This document shows, in pieces, positions 43,666-53,027 of a stretch of DNA of 64,000 bases. How positions within the stretch are numbered: the stretch's first letter is position 1; each line of letters starts with the position of its first letter. Below the pieces are notes generated by a model that had not been told where the DNA came from, ran no database searches, and saw only the letters and a list, made by a program, of their open reading frames with translations. This DNA comes from PXAP01 sp046483315 (GTDB taxonomy: Bacteria > Bacteroidota > Bacteroidia > Bacteroidales > PUMT01): contig JAWODJ010000058.1 of NCBI GenBank assembly GCA_046483315.1, positions 62,001-126,000 on the forward strand. The letters run 5' to 3'. The position numbers and the translations under genes are program-made.

Positions 43666-44955
43666 ATGGGACAAATAGCCCGGATACATGCCAGACAAAT
43701 TCTTGATTCCCGTGGGAATCCAACAATTGAAGTTGATCTCATTACTGAAAGCGGATTCTTTGGACGCGCTGCAGTTCCTTCTGGTGCATCAACAGGTGTT
43801 CATGAAGCAGTGGAATTGCGTGATGGAGATAAATCCAAATATCTTGGAAAAAGCGTAGAAAAAGCGGTTAATAATGTGAATACCGTTATAAATGATGAAC
43901 TGACCGGTTTTGATGTACAGGATCAAAATGGTATTGATGCTGCCATGATACAACTTGATGGTACTGACAACAAGGGTAATCTTGGAGCCAATGCCATTCT
44001 CGGTGTGTCTCTTGCCGCAGCCCGTGCAGCCGCTGCCTCAACAGGACAGGATCTTTTCCGTTATATAGGAGGGGTCAATGCAAATACGCTTCCTGTACCC
44101 ATGATGAACATACTTAACGGTGGTTCTCATGCCGATAATAAGATTGATATCCAGGAATTCATGATAATGCCTGTCGGGGCATCATCATTTTCTGAAGCTT
44201 TGCGTATGGGTGCTGAAATCTTCCATAACCTGAAAAACGTTCTCAGGAAAAGCGGACACTCGACTAACGTTGGTGATGAAGGTGGTTTTGCTCCGAATCT
44301 CGGATCCAATGAGGAAGCCATAGAGGTAGTGCTTGAGGCAATAAAACAGGCAGGATATAAGCCCGCGGAGGATATTGTGATTGCACTTGACGCTGCTGCT
44401 TCAGAGTTTTACAACAAGGAGAAGAAAGTATATGAGTTTGAATCGACCGGTCAGACATTCACGAATGTTCAGCTAGTTGATTTCTGGAAGGAATGGGTTG
44501 ATAAATATCCTATTGCTTCAATCGAGGATGGTTTTGATGAAGATGACTGGGAAGGCTGGAGTGCACTCTACAAAGTTGCGGGTGATAAGGTTCAGCTTGT
44601 TGGGGATGATTTGTTTGTTACAAATGTTAAGCGCCTGCAAAGGGGCATTGATGAAGGATCGGCAAATTCCATACTTATAAAAGTCAATCAGATAGGCACT
44701 CTGACCGAAACCATCAATGCTGTCCAGCTGGCAACCAAAAATGAGATGACATCCATTATCTCACATCGCTCAGGTGAGACTGAAGACAGCTTTATAGCCG
44801 ATCTTGCGGTGGCTTTGAATACCGGGCAGATAAAGACAGGTTCAGCATCACGTTCAGACAGGATTGCCAAGTATAATCAGTTGCTCCGGATTGAGGAAAC
44901 CCTTGGGGATCTGGCTAAATATCCCGGAAAAAGTTTTAAATATTACAGGAAGTGA
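43666..44955 (+). CDS. eno: Enolase
   Basis: This 429-residue glycolytic enzyme interconverts 2-phosphoglycerate and PEP. It starts IARIHARQILDSRGNPTIEVD. It has PSGASTG near residue 40, the catalytic region GDEGGFAPNL and the metal-binding and active-site stretches SIEDGFDEDDWEGW and VGDDLFVTN. The Lys in ILIKVNQIGTLTE and the signature SHRSGETED are intact. It is monocistronic, bounded by two terminators. No clear TAnnTTTG promoter was found in the short upstream gap. Confidence 0.98.
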   Translation: MGQIARIHARQILDSRGNPTIEVDLITESGFFGRAAVPSGASTGVHEAVELRDGDKSKYLGKSVEKAVNNVNTVINDELTGFDVQDQNGIDAAMIQLDGTDNKGNLGANAILGVSLAAARAAAASTGQDLFRYIGGVNANTLPVPMMNILNGGSHADNKIDIQEFMIMPVGASSFSEALRMGAEIFHNLKNVLRKSGHSTNVGDEGGFAPNLGSNEEAIEVVLEAIKQAGYKPAEDIVIALDAAASEFYNKEKKVYEFESTGQTFTNVQLVDFWKEWVDKYPIASIEDGFDEDDWEGWSALYKVAGDKVQLVGDDLFVTNVKRLQRGIDEGSANSILIKVNQIGTLTETINAVQLATKNEMTSIISHRSGETEDSFIADLAVALNTGQIKTGSASRSDRIAKYNQLLRIEETLGDLAKYPGKSFKYYRK

Positions 44956-44979
44956 TATTTATTTGTAATTTTAGTTAAG

Positions 44980-45012
44980 GAGGCTGTCTCAAAAAGGCGG
45001 TCTCTTTTTTTT
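44980..45012 (+). terminator. Rho-independent terminator after eno
   Basis: GAGGCTGTC (44980-44988) pairs with GGCGGTCTC (44996-45004) through nine pairs including three G-U, with a 7-nt loop and eight T following. It is 25 nt past the eno stop. Confidence 0.75.
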
Positions 45013-45154
45013 ATGCCATGAATTGTTTTAATAGGGTGGTTACATGCCAGGGTATGTATTGGGTTGAATCTGCCCTGGCTTTATATGACTTTGTATATTT
45101 TGCTTATTTGATCATTTTGCCTATTTTTATGACAATTATCATTTAAAAATTATT

Positions 45155-46459
45155 ATGGAACCTTTTAAAAAGAGATTTGCAGATAAAGCAATGCCCAGGG
45201 TGGATGAATTCAGAAAACTGATAACCGGGCATGCAGATAAAATAATCGGGGAAGTGACCATTGGGAGCGTATTGACGGGCATGAGGGGCACAGTCAGTCT
45301 GCTTACTGATACTTCAAAGCTTGATCCGGAAGAAGGAATTCGTTTCAGGGGATATTCGATACCTGAACTGAGGGAAAAGCTGCCTAAGGTTAATCCTGAG
45401 GGAGAACCACTTCCCGAGGGGCTTTTTTATCTTATGTTACTTGGTGACATTCCTACCGATGAAGAGGTGGAACAATTGAGTAAAGAGTTTGCTTCACGCT
45501 CAGAATTGCCGGATTATGTTTACAGGGTAATTGATGCAATGCCTGTTGATGCCCGGCCGATGGTGCAGTTCTCTGCAGCTATCCTTTCAATGGCAACTGA
45601 TTCAAAGTTCCAGTCGGCATATATGGATGGTACAGGCAAAACAGAATTCTGGGATTCAACCTATGAGGATGTGATGGATCTGATAGCCCGTCTTCCCCGA
45701 ATAGCTGCATATATTTACCGTAGAATATATTATGATAATAAACAGATCGAACCGGATAAGTCGCTGGACTGGGCGGCAAATATGGCTCATATGATGGGAT
45801 ACGACAACCATGAGGTGCATCGTCTTATGAGACTTTATATGTTTCTGCATGCCGATCATGAAGGTGGCAATGTGTCTGCTCATACTACGCACCTGGTAGG
45901 ATCGGCACTGAGCAATCCCTATTATGCATATGCAGCAGGTATGACAGGACTGGCCGGTCCATTGCATGGTTTTGCCAATCAGGAGGTTGTTCGCTGGGTT
46001 TTTAAAATGATTGAGGAGATTGGCCCTGCATGTGAAGACAAGGATAAGATCAGGCAATATGTTATCAAAACAATAGAAGAAGGGAAGGTTATTCCCGGTT
46101 ATGGACATGCGGTACTCAGAAAAACCGATCCGAGGTTTACTGCCCAGCATGAATTCGGAAAGAAATATTTACCCGATGACCCCTGGTTTATTACCCTGAC
46201 CTGTCTTTATGAAGTTGTTCCGGAGGTTTTGGGTAGTATCAGCAAGATCAAAAATCCATGGCCCAATGTAGATGCGGGATCAGGAGTGCTGTTAATGCAT
46301 TATGGGATAAAGGAGTTTGATTTTTATACGGTGCTTTTTGGTGTCTCAAGAGCACTTGGTGTTTTGGCCTCATTGCTGTGGGACAGAGCTTACGGATTAC
46401 CCATAGAAAGACCCACTTCTCATACCCTGGAATGGTTTAAGGAAAAGGCAGGTATATGA
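45155..46459 (+). CDS. gltA: Citrate synthase, eukaryote-like type
   Basis: This 434-residue enzyme condenses acetyl-CoA with oxaloacetate. The active-site stretches HADHEGGNVSAHTTHLVGSA, GLAGPLHGFANQEV, IPGYGHAVLRKTDPR and NPWPNVDAGSGVLL carry the His, His and Asp catalytic residues. They resemble mitochondrial citrate synthase far more than the hexameric GltA of E. coli. It is preceded by the eno terminator and followed by its own. A clear promoter is not recognisable in the AT-rich 140 bp upstream, although near-matches to TAnnTTTG occur. Confidence 0.95.
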   Translation: MEPFKKRFADKAMPRVDEFRKLITGHADKIIGEVTIGSVLTGMRGTVSLLTDTSKLDPEEGIRFRGYSIPELREKLPKVNPEGEPLPEGLFYLMLLGDIPTDEEVEQLSKEFASRSELPDYVYRVIDAMPVDARPMVQFSAAILSMATDSKFQSAYMDGTGKTEFWDSTYEDVMDLIARLPRIAAYIYRRIYYDNKQIEPDKSLDWAANMAHMMGYDNHEVHRLMRLYMFLHADHEGGNVSAHTTHLVGSALSNPYYAYAAGMTGLAGPLHGFANQEVVRWVFKMIEEIGPACEDKDKIRQYVIKTIEEGKVIPGYGHAVLRKTDPRFTAQHEFGKKYLPDDPWFITLTCLYEVVPEVLGSISKIKNPWPNVDAGSGVLLMHYGIKEFDFYTVLFGVSRALGVLASLLWDRAYGLPIERPTSHTLEWFKEKAGI

Positions 46460-46479
46460 GCATTGTGCTTTTCTTTATG

Positions 46480-46506
46480 AAAACCGGCCCGTCAGGCCGG
46501 TTTTTT
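46480..46506 (+). terminator. Rho-independent terminator after citrate synthase
   Basis: AAAACCGGCC (46480-46489) pairs perfectly with GGCCGGTTTT (46495-46504) over a 5-nt loop, and the T-run continues to 46506. It lies 20 nt after the stop. Confidence 0.9.
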
Positions 46507-46611
46507 ATTTGCTTCTGCATACTCTGTTATAAAGAAATAGTAAATTAGCGGATAATTAAAATTATTAGCATATCCTGATAGGTGAACCGATACAGATATT
46601 TTCCCGATATA

Positions 46612-49600
46612 ATGCTATTTGCAAATCGCCTGTTTAAGATTAGTTTTTTTGCAGGGGATTTGGAAATTAGGTTTTTCAGGAATATCGTTGCCTTCTTTTT
46701 ACTGGGTTTCGGTACATTATGTACATTACAGGCATCGCAGGATAACTGGCGTATTGTAAATTACAGCCTGGAAGATGGACTGTCGCAGATCTCTGTAAAT
46801 AATATATTCCAGGATTCACGGGGTTTTCTGTGGATCGGTACCCAGGATGGATTGAACAGGTTTGACGGGTATAATTTTGAAATATACCGTCACCAGCCTT
46901 CAGACCCCTATTCGCTTTCCAACAGCACAATACAGTCCGTTATAGAAGACAGTGACGGCAATATATGGGTAGGAACAGAAGACGGACTGAATAAGTTTGA
47001 CAGAAAGAAAAATATTTTTGAGGTATACAGGCATGAGCCCGGTAATCCTGCTTCCTTGAGCGATAATAATATCTATTATGTATACCAGGACAGGGCGGGA
47101 AAGATATGGTTAAAGACAGAAGAGGGAATTGATATGTTTGACCCGGATACAGGGGTATTTACACACTACAGTCACTATAATGATGTTTTTACTTTTATTA
47201 CCGGCCCGAATTATTTTTCCATATTCGAGGATTCAGGCGGAAGGCTTTGGGTAGGTTCAAAGGACGGGCTGTTATTCTTTGACAGAACGGGAGAAATATT
47301 CCGGAGATTTCATCATGAGCCTGATGATCCTGAATCACTGAGCAATGATAAGATAAGGTGTATATTTGAGACTTCAAACGGATATCTTCTGATTGGCACG
47401 GCAAACGGACTCAATGTTTTTGACCGTACAAAAGAGGTGTTTTATCATTTTTACCCTGAAGAGGCAGGCGGTATTCCTTTCAGGACAAATGTAATTAATG
47501 AAATTTATGAAGACAGTAATGGTATTGTGTGGATAGCTACTGACAGAGGGTTGTTTACATTCCTGCCCGAAAATGGCAGGTTTGATTCATTCGGCGGAAG
47601 CTCATTAGCCATGCCTTTTAATGATATGGAAGTACTCTCAGTCTTTGAGGATCTGTCACACAATCTCTGGATCGGTACCCTGGGCGGATTATACATGATA
47701 GATTCAAAAAACAAATTTACAACTTACCGGATTCATGATTATATGCCCGAGGCACCTGCTTCAGCTATGTTTATAGCATCTGTATACGAGGCAAATGAAG
47801 AGGAGTTATGGCTGGGCACCTGGGGTGCCGGACTTTTTATGCTGAACAGGAATACCGGTGAAATTACTCATTATTCCAATAGTTCTGTAAATGACTCACG
47901 CAGGATATCCAATGATTTTGTACATGTAATATTTGCTGATTCCCGCGGAAGAATAATTCTGGGCACCAGGGACGGACTGGATATATTCCGGGGATACCGG
48001 AGGGGTTTTGTACCGCTTTGTCCCGCAGCAGATAACAGCGATTGTGTTGTATTTAATTCCAACAGGATTTACAGTATTTTTGAAGATTCTGCAGAAGTTT
48101 TATGGATAGCTGCGAGGTACGGGTTACATTCATTCAGCAACGGCAAGCTGACAAGTTATTATCACCGTCCCGGTGACAGCACGAGTATCTCATCAAGCCA
48201 TGTGTATGATATTTTAGAGTGCCGGGATGGGATCATCTGGCTGGCAACAGCCGAAGGGCTGAACAGTTTTGACCCGGAAACCGGTGAATTTTTAAACTAC
48301 GGCAAGGATCCTGAAATGGGCCGTTTCAGTCTCAGCAATAATGAGCTGACCTGCTTGCATGAAGATTCAAAAGGGAATTTATGGATCGGCACTGTCGCCG
48401 GATTTAACCGTTTTTTCCCGGCCACCGGTTCCTTTATGGTTTTCTCGGAGATGGAAGGATTGCCGAATAACCTTATTTATTCCATACTGGAGGATGATAA
48501 CGGTTTTCTGTGGTTAAGTACCAACAGGGGGCTTGCAAGATTTGACCCGGCAAATTTTGAGATTACAGCCTACGATATAACTGACGGGTTACAGAGTTAT
48601 GAATTCAATCTTGGTGCCAGTTTTAAAAGCGAAACGGGAGAGCTGTTTTTTGGGGGTGTTGAGGGAGTAAATGCCTTTTATCCCGATTCCATGCAGATAA
48701 ACAAGTCTGTTCCGCCTTTGGCAGTTACCTCATTTGAGATTAACAGCAAAGAGGGCACCACCATAATCGCAGTGGAGGACAGGGACGAGATCATTTTGCA
48801 GCCCCATGAGAATTCTTTCAGCATTGAATTTGCTTCTCTGGATTTTACCAGGCCCGGAGGAAACAGGTATGCATATAAAATGGAAGGACTCCACGAAAAC
48901 TGGGTATATTCCGGCAGCAGGCGTATTGCAAACTTCTCAAGCATACCTTCAGGCAGTTATGTGTTTCGCATCAGGGGATCAAATAATGATGATATATGGA
49001 ATGAAGAGGGCATCTCACTGAAGATTATTGTCCTTACTCCCTGGTATAAATCTGTCTATGCATATATTTTTTATACTGCCGTTCTTTTGATGTTTATTTA
49101 CCTGATATTTTTGATAAGCACCAGGCAATTACGGACTGCAAACCAGATACTGAGAGACAAGAATCTGGTTTCGCAGGAGATTTCACGGCAAAAGGAAGAG
49201 CTGTCATTAAAGAATCGCAATATAACCGACAGCATCAATTATGCCAGGAGGATACAGATGGCCATGATGCCTCCTTTGAAACACTTCAGGTACCTGTTTC
49301 CCGATTCTTTTGTTTACTACAGGCCCAAGGATATTGTAAGCGGTGATTTTTACTGGATTAATCAGAGAAATAACAAGGTGTTTTTTGCCGTAATTGACTG
49401 TACAGGACATGGCGTTCCAGGGGCATTTATGTCAATTATAGGTTATGAGCTTCTGAGGAATATTATTAATATCAGAGGTATTGAGAAACCTTCTGAGATA
49501 CTTAATACGCTTAATGAGAATTTTTCAGGCATTTTTAATCCTGCCGGAGAAAAAGATTTTTCCTTTCGTGACGGTATGGATATAGGATTCTGTGTCATTG

Positions 49601-49992
49601 ACAAAAAGAATTCGATACTGGAGTTTGCCGGTGCTTTTTCGCCAATGTACCTGATACGCGATAATTCAATTATTGAGATAAAAGGGAACCGTTTTTCAGT
49701 GGGCATAATGGAAGACCTTATTGATGAAACATTTCAGAATCACATGATTGAACTGGAGAAGGATGATATTATATACCTTTTCTCAGATGGTTACCCCGAC
49801 CAGTTCGGGGGAGAGGAGGGCAAGAAATTCAAATACAGGCGATTCAGGCATCTTCTTCTGAATATTCATACGATGCCTTTCAGCGAGCAGGCGAAGTTGC
49901 TGGAGCATAGCATTGTTCAATGGATGGGTAACCTTGAGCAGGTGGATGATATATTGATAATTGGCGTTAAGCCCGGCCTGGAACGTAAGTGA
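46612..49992 (+). CDS. Two-component-type beta-propeller sensor fused to a SpoIIE-like PP2C phosphatase
   Basis: I start at the ATG at 46612 (1126 residues); a GTG at 46582 is possible. A signal/membrane segment (about 25-45) leads to a large periplasmic sensor of about fourteen regulator-propeller repeats (variants of EDSDGNIWVGTEDGLNKFD), then a Y_Y_Y domain (IEFASLDFTRPGGNRYAYKMEGL), a membrane helix (about 813-835) and a short coiled coil. The C-terminal SpoIIE/PP2C domain (about 875-1120) has YYRPKDIVSGDFYW, DCTGHGVPGAFMS and the metal-site end YLFSDGYPDQFGG. This layout replaces the usual histidine kinase of hybrid two-component sensors with a Ser/Thr phosphatase. The convergent hybrid kinase ends 32 nt away. 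Confidence 0.9.
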   Translation: MLFANRLFKISFFAGDLEIRFFRNIVAFFLLGFGTLCTLQASQDNWRIVNYSLEDGLSQISVNNIFQDSRGFLWIGTQDGLNRFDGYNFEIYRHQPSDPYSLSNSTIQSVIEDSDGNIWVGTEDGLNKFDRKKNIFEVYRHEPGNPASLSDNNIYYVYQDRAGKIWLKTEEGIDMFDPDTGVFTHYSHYNDVFTFITGPNYFSIFEDSGGRLWVGSKDGLLFFDRTGEIFRRFHHEPDDPESLSNDKIRCIFETSNGYLLIGTANGLNVFDRTKEVFYHFYPEEAGGIPFRTNVINEIYEDSNGIVWIATDRGLFTFLPENGRFDSFGGSSLAMPFNDMEVLSVFEDLSHNLWIGTLGGLYMIDSKNKFTTYRIHDYMPEAPASAMFIASVYEANEEELWLGTWGAGLFMLNRNTGEITHYSNSSVNDSRRISNDFVHVIFADSRGRIILGTRDGLDIFRGYRRGFVPLCPAADNSDCVVFNSNRIYSIFEDSAEVLWIAARYGLHSFSNGKLTSYYHRPGDSTSISSSHVYDILECRDGIIWLATAEGLNSFDPETGEFLNYGKDPEMGRFSLSNNELTCLHEDSKGNLWIGTVAGFNRFFPATGSFMVFSEMEGLPNNLIYSILEDDNGFLWLSTNRGLARFDPANFEITAYDITDGLQSYEFNLGASFKSETGELFFGGVEGVNAFYPDSMQINKSVPPLAVTSFEINSKEGTTIIAVEDRDEIILQPHENSFSIEFASLDFTRPGGNRYAYKMEGLHENWVYSGSRRIANFSSIPSGSYVFRIRGSNNDDIWNEEGISLKIIVLTPWYKSVYAYIFYTAVLLMFIYLIFLISTRQLRTANQILRDKNLVSQEISRQKEELSLKNRNITDSINYARRIQMAMMPPLKHFRYLFPDSFVYYRPKDIVSGDFYWINQRNNKVFFAVIDCTGHGVPGAFMSIIGYELLRNIINIRGIEKPSEILNTLNENFSGIFNPAGEKDFSFRDGMDIGFCVIDKKNSILEFAGAFSPMYLIRDNSIIEIKGNRFSVGIMEDLIDETFQNHMIELEKDDIIYLFSDGYPDQFGGEEGKKFKYRRFRHLLLNIHTMPFSEQAKLLEHSIVQWMGNLEQVDDILIIGVKPGLERK

Positions 49993-50024
49993 AATAAAAA
50001 ACCCGGAGACACTGACCAAAATTG

Positions 50025-51788
50025 TTATTGCTTATAGAGGAGATTGATTATCTTGTCAATAAGAACCTCTACCTGAAATGGCTTGCTGATATAATCGTCC
50101 ATACCTGCAGCCAGACATTTCTCTTTGTCGCCGTGGAGTGCATTTGCCGTAATCGCAATAATAGGGGTATGTGAGTTGGTGGTTGCTTCTATCTCCCTTA
50201 TTTTTTTAGTTGCAATAAATCCATCTATGACAGGCATTTGCACATCCATAAGGATAACATCGTATTTGGAAGTGCCGAACTTATCCAGTGCTTCTTTACC
50301 ATTATTTGCAACATCTATATTATTAATATATTTGTTCAGGGACAGTACGACTATTTTTTGATTTATAGTATTGTCTTCAACTACAAGGATATTGGTTTCT
50401 TTTAATTTTTCCTGGTTACCGGGTGATTCGGAAGGCATCTCTTCTTTTGAAGGGACCTTCTTTTCTTTCGGGCCGCCATCGGTGGCAGCCCGGAAAGGAA
50501 GAGTGAACAGGAAGACCTGGTTTTTCTCCTGTGTTTGCAGTATATGAAGTTTGCCTCCCAGTTGTATGATGATCTTTCTTGCAATATTCAGATCAAGGTT
50601 ATTGAGAAAACCGGTATAGTTTTGAGTAATAAATCCGCTGCCGGAGGATTTGATGTCCTGCTCTCCGGGGGCCAGATTTATAGGCTTGCTGGTTTTTATC
50701 TCGAACCTGATCTCTGTAATGTCTGATATTTTACCTTGTATATCAGCAAATATGCTAATATTGATTTTGCCAGGACGTTTGTTTTTCAGAATAGTTTCTA
50801 TCAGGTTCAGAAATATCTGTTTGAGCCGTACCGGATCTCCTTCGAGTTCCTGCTGTTTCAGTTTATTATCAATGGAAAGAGAAAAATCCACAACCGGTTC
50901 TTTCTGAACAGTAAACAGCCTTATAGTATTGTTCAGGGCGGAGTAAAGATTGAATCCTGTTTTTTGCAGGTTTTTCTTACTTTCTATATCTACCTCGGCA
51001 ATTTCAGCAATATTTTCAATTGTATTTACAAGGTTGTTTGCCGAGGCTATTATGGTTTCCATCAGATCCCGCTGGTCATCTGTCAGGTTTACTTTATCTA
51101 CCATATGGCCAACCAGCATAATATTGCTCAGTGGGGTCCGTATCTGGTGGGAAAGTTTTGATATAAATGACTCTTTAAGCTTGGTTTCATTTTTTGCTTC
51201 CAGCAACTGCATTTCAATTGCCCGGAGATGGTTAACCCTGTAATATTCAGCTATGGAGGCAATAAAATAGAGTGCTATATAAAGTCCGATGAACCTTAAT
51301 GTGAATAAATTGCTGAATTCAGGCTTATATGTGTAATCTTCGGGTAAAAGAGAAAATATAACCGTTATCAATAGAAAAGAGACTGATATTATTGTGCCGT
51401 TCTTGTTTCCAAGGATAAAAACCGTCAATACGGGAACCAGCGTAAACCATAGTATGATTGAACCATCGGTCTGCTCAAACGCAAACATGGTAAAGAGGAT
51501 AACAATTACCAGTGTCAGATTGAATTGTGCAGCAATTAAATATTTCCCGGTTTTCTTAACAAACTGGATACTGGCAAATATCAGAAGTGATGAAAACAGA
51601 GAGATCAGTCCGTGAATAAACTCTCCCCTGATTAAACCAAGAGTGCCATAAACAAGGAAAAGGAAACAACCGGCAAGGCTAAGCAGATTAATAAAGATAA
51701 TCCTGCTTATGGTTTGTTCATCGCATTTACTATGCAAACCGTAGCTTAAGAAATTTACCAGTCTGTTGAAAGTACTCATCAATGACAT
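50025..51788 (-). CDS. Membrane hybrid histidine kinase with degenerate ATPase domain and intact receiver
   Basis: The 587 residues have about six membrane segments (30-180), a HisKA helix with the phospho-acceptor His214 in KLSHQIRTPLSN, a HATPase-like region (about 310-430) and a receiver (465-585). The HATPase N-box reads QIFLNLIETILK, with Thr332 where the Mg-binding Asn belongs. The G1 DxGxG and G2 GxGLGL boxes are not recognisable. The receiver is normal: acidic pair Glu471-Asp472, phospho-Asp515 (LMDVQMP), and Lys in SKPF. It may take phosphate from another kinase or signal without ATP. The start could also be the ATG at 51779. Confidence 0.88.
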   Translation of the reverse strand: MSLMSTFNRLVNFLSYGLHSKCDEQTISRIIFINLLSLAGCFLFLVYGTLGLIRGEFIHGLISLFSSLLIFASIQFVKKTGKYLIAAQFNLTLVIVILFTMFAFEQTDGSIILWFTLVPVLTVFILGNKNGTIISVSFLLITVIFSLLPEDYTYKPEFSNLFTLRFIGLYIALYFIASIAEYYRVNHLRAIEMQLLEAKNETKLKESFISKLSHQIRTPLSNIMLVGHMVDKVNLTDDQRDLMETIIASANNLVNTIENIAEIAEVDIESKKNLQKTGFNLYSALNNTIRLFTVQKEPVVDFSLSIDNKLKQQELEGDPVRLKQIFLNLIETILKNKRPGKINISIFADIQGKISDITEIRFEIKTSKPINLAPGEQDIKSSGSGFITQNYTGFLNNLDLNIARKIIIQLGGKLHILQTQEKNQVFLFTLPFRAATDGGPKEKKVPSKEEMPSESPGNQEKLKETNILVVEDNTINQKIVVLSLNKYINNIDVANNGKEALDKFGTSKYDVILMDVQMPVIDGFIATKKIREIEATTNSHTPIIAITANALHGDKEKCLAAGMDDYISKPFQVEVLIDKIINLLYKQ

Positions 51789-51848
51789 TCCATGGATAAT
51801 TTTTCTATATAGCTGTTAAAACTTTTTTCAGATCGGTTTTTGATAACT

Positions 51849-51856
51849 CAAAAGTA
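51849..51856 (-). promoter_or_regulatory. Possible -7 promoter element for the hybrid kinase
   Basis: Minus-strand TACTTTTG matches TAnnTTTG, with a weak -33 region. The leader would be about 54 nt. The 312-bp gap 51789-52100 otherwise holds the opposite promoter and AT-rich sequence. Confidence 0.4.
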
Positions 51857-52036
51857 ATAAAAAAGAGTGACAGCTTATCTTATAAATGATTAAAATTAAT
51901 TATTCCGGCAGTTTATTATTTGTAAAGGCTTTTTCCGGTGTGCAGATAAATTTTGACTTATAGTCGGAAACACTTCGTTTTTTCATGAATTTTTTTCATC
52001 TTGATTGTGTGTATTTTAAGCTGAAAAAATTTAATG

Positions 52037-52044
52037 TATATTTG
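52037..52044 (+). promoter_or_regulatory. -7 promoter element for the secreted unknown protein
   Basis: TATATTTG is an exact TAnnTTTG match 57 nt before the ATG at 52101. The -33 box is T-rich but not an exact TTG at 19 nt. Confidence 0.45.
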
Positions 52045-52100
52045 TTAGACATGTTAACAGAGTAGAGATTTATCTGTAATTACATTTTAAACCCTCAACT

Positions 52101-52958
52101 ATGCGCAGGATTATTTTTTTACAATTGGTTTTACTGGGATTTGCCTTTATTTCCAGAGCCCAGGACTATGTGCCATCACAGGAAGATGTACAGGCCTTTT
52201 TCCGGACAAAGACACTGGTTGTTCTTGAGGATAATCCCATGAATCTTTATAATTCGTGGATCAGGGAGGCTGTTGAACAGAACTGGGAGATAACAGAGTT
52301 TGATTTCATAACGTACAGTGAATTTGATGAGTACAGGAAAGATCCCTCCTATTCGTTTTTAATCACTACCCATGTCACTTTTGAACGTGACAGGCTGAAG
52401 GCCAGGTACAAGTTCCTCAACCTGCTTCTGGGCGGCAATTATGGCCGGTTGCCAGAAATGCCTGACCTGTGCCCTGTACCCCTGGCTTATCTTAATGCCG
52501 ATGAGGAAAATTATATTTATAAACTCGGGATTTTTGTGCGTTTTATACAAAATCACGTGAACCTTCTTAAGCAGGACCCAAAGTTATCTTCATCAAATGT
52601 TTTCAGGTATTATAATGACAACCTCAGTGCCGGTGTGAGGCATAAGACCCTTTATGTGCTTCAACAGGAGCTTGCTCCCGAGGTCAACACAAAGGAGAAG
52701 ATAGCTGAATATTATACATATCCGCTGGAAATAGTAACTCAGGAACAAATAGTACAGGCAATCAGGGACAGGGATGATGATATTGTCTTTCTTCACAAGG
52801 TTGGCCCCGAAGGTACCAGGCTTAAAGCACGATGCTACAAAATACTGATAGGTGCCGGAGATGCAAATTTTTATTATTTTGATCATCACATGATTAAATT
52901 GCCCCGGAGGCCCGATGGAATGCTTTCACGTGATTTCAGAAAGCTGTCGCAGAGATAA
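52101..52958 (+). CDS. Secreted protein of unknown function
   Basis: This 285-residue protein starts with a clear signal peptide (RIIFLQLVLLGFAFISRAQ, cleavage about residue 21). The mature part has alternating alpha/beta sequence, with KTLVVLEDNPMNLYNSWI, YNDNLSAGVRHKTLYVLQQEL and a C-terminal KILIGAGDANFYYFDHHMI. I recognise no family or catalytic motif; it resembles conserved periplasmic proteins of Bacteroidota that lack a known role. It has its own promoter. ettA follows after 69 nt. Confidence 0.75.
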   Translation: MRRIIFLQLVLLGFAFISRAQDYVPSQEDVQAFFRTKTLVVLEDNPMNLYNSWIREAVEQNWEITEFDFITYSEFDEYRKDPSYSFLITTHVTFERDRLKARYKFLNLLLGGNYGRLPEMPDLCPVPLAYLNADEENYIYKLGIFVRFIQNHVNLLKQDPKLSSSNVFRYYNDNLSAGVRHKTLYVLQQELAPEVNTKEKIAEYYTYPLEIVTQEQIVQAIRDRDDDIVFLHKVGPEGTRLKARCYKILIGAGDANFYYFDHHMIKLPRRPDGMLSRDFRKLSQR

Positions 52959-53027
52959 ACCGGGTTCACGAATTGTAAGAAATGTTAACGGGCATATTAA
53001 CATGATTTTTAGAATACAGGATATAAT

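Noticed and set aside
45061..45130. Near-matches to TAnnTTTG upstream of citrate synthase
   Set aside because: All have a substitution or wrong spacing, so I did not call a promoter.
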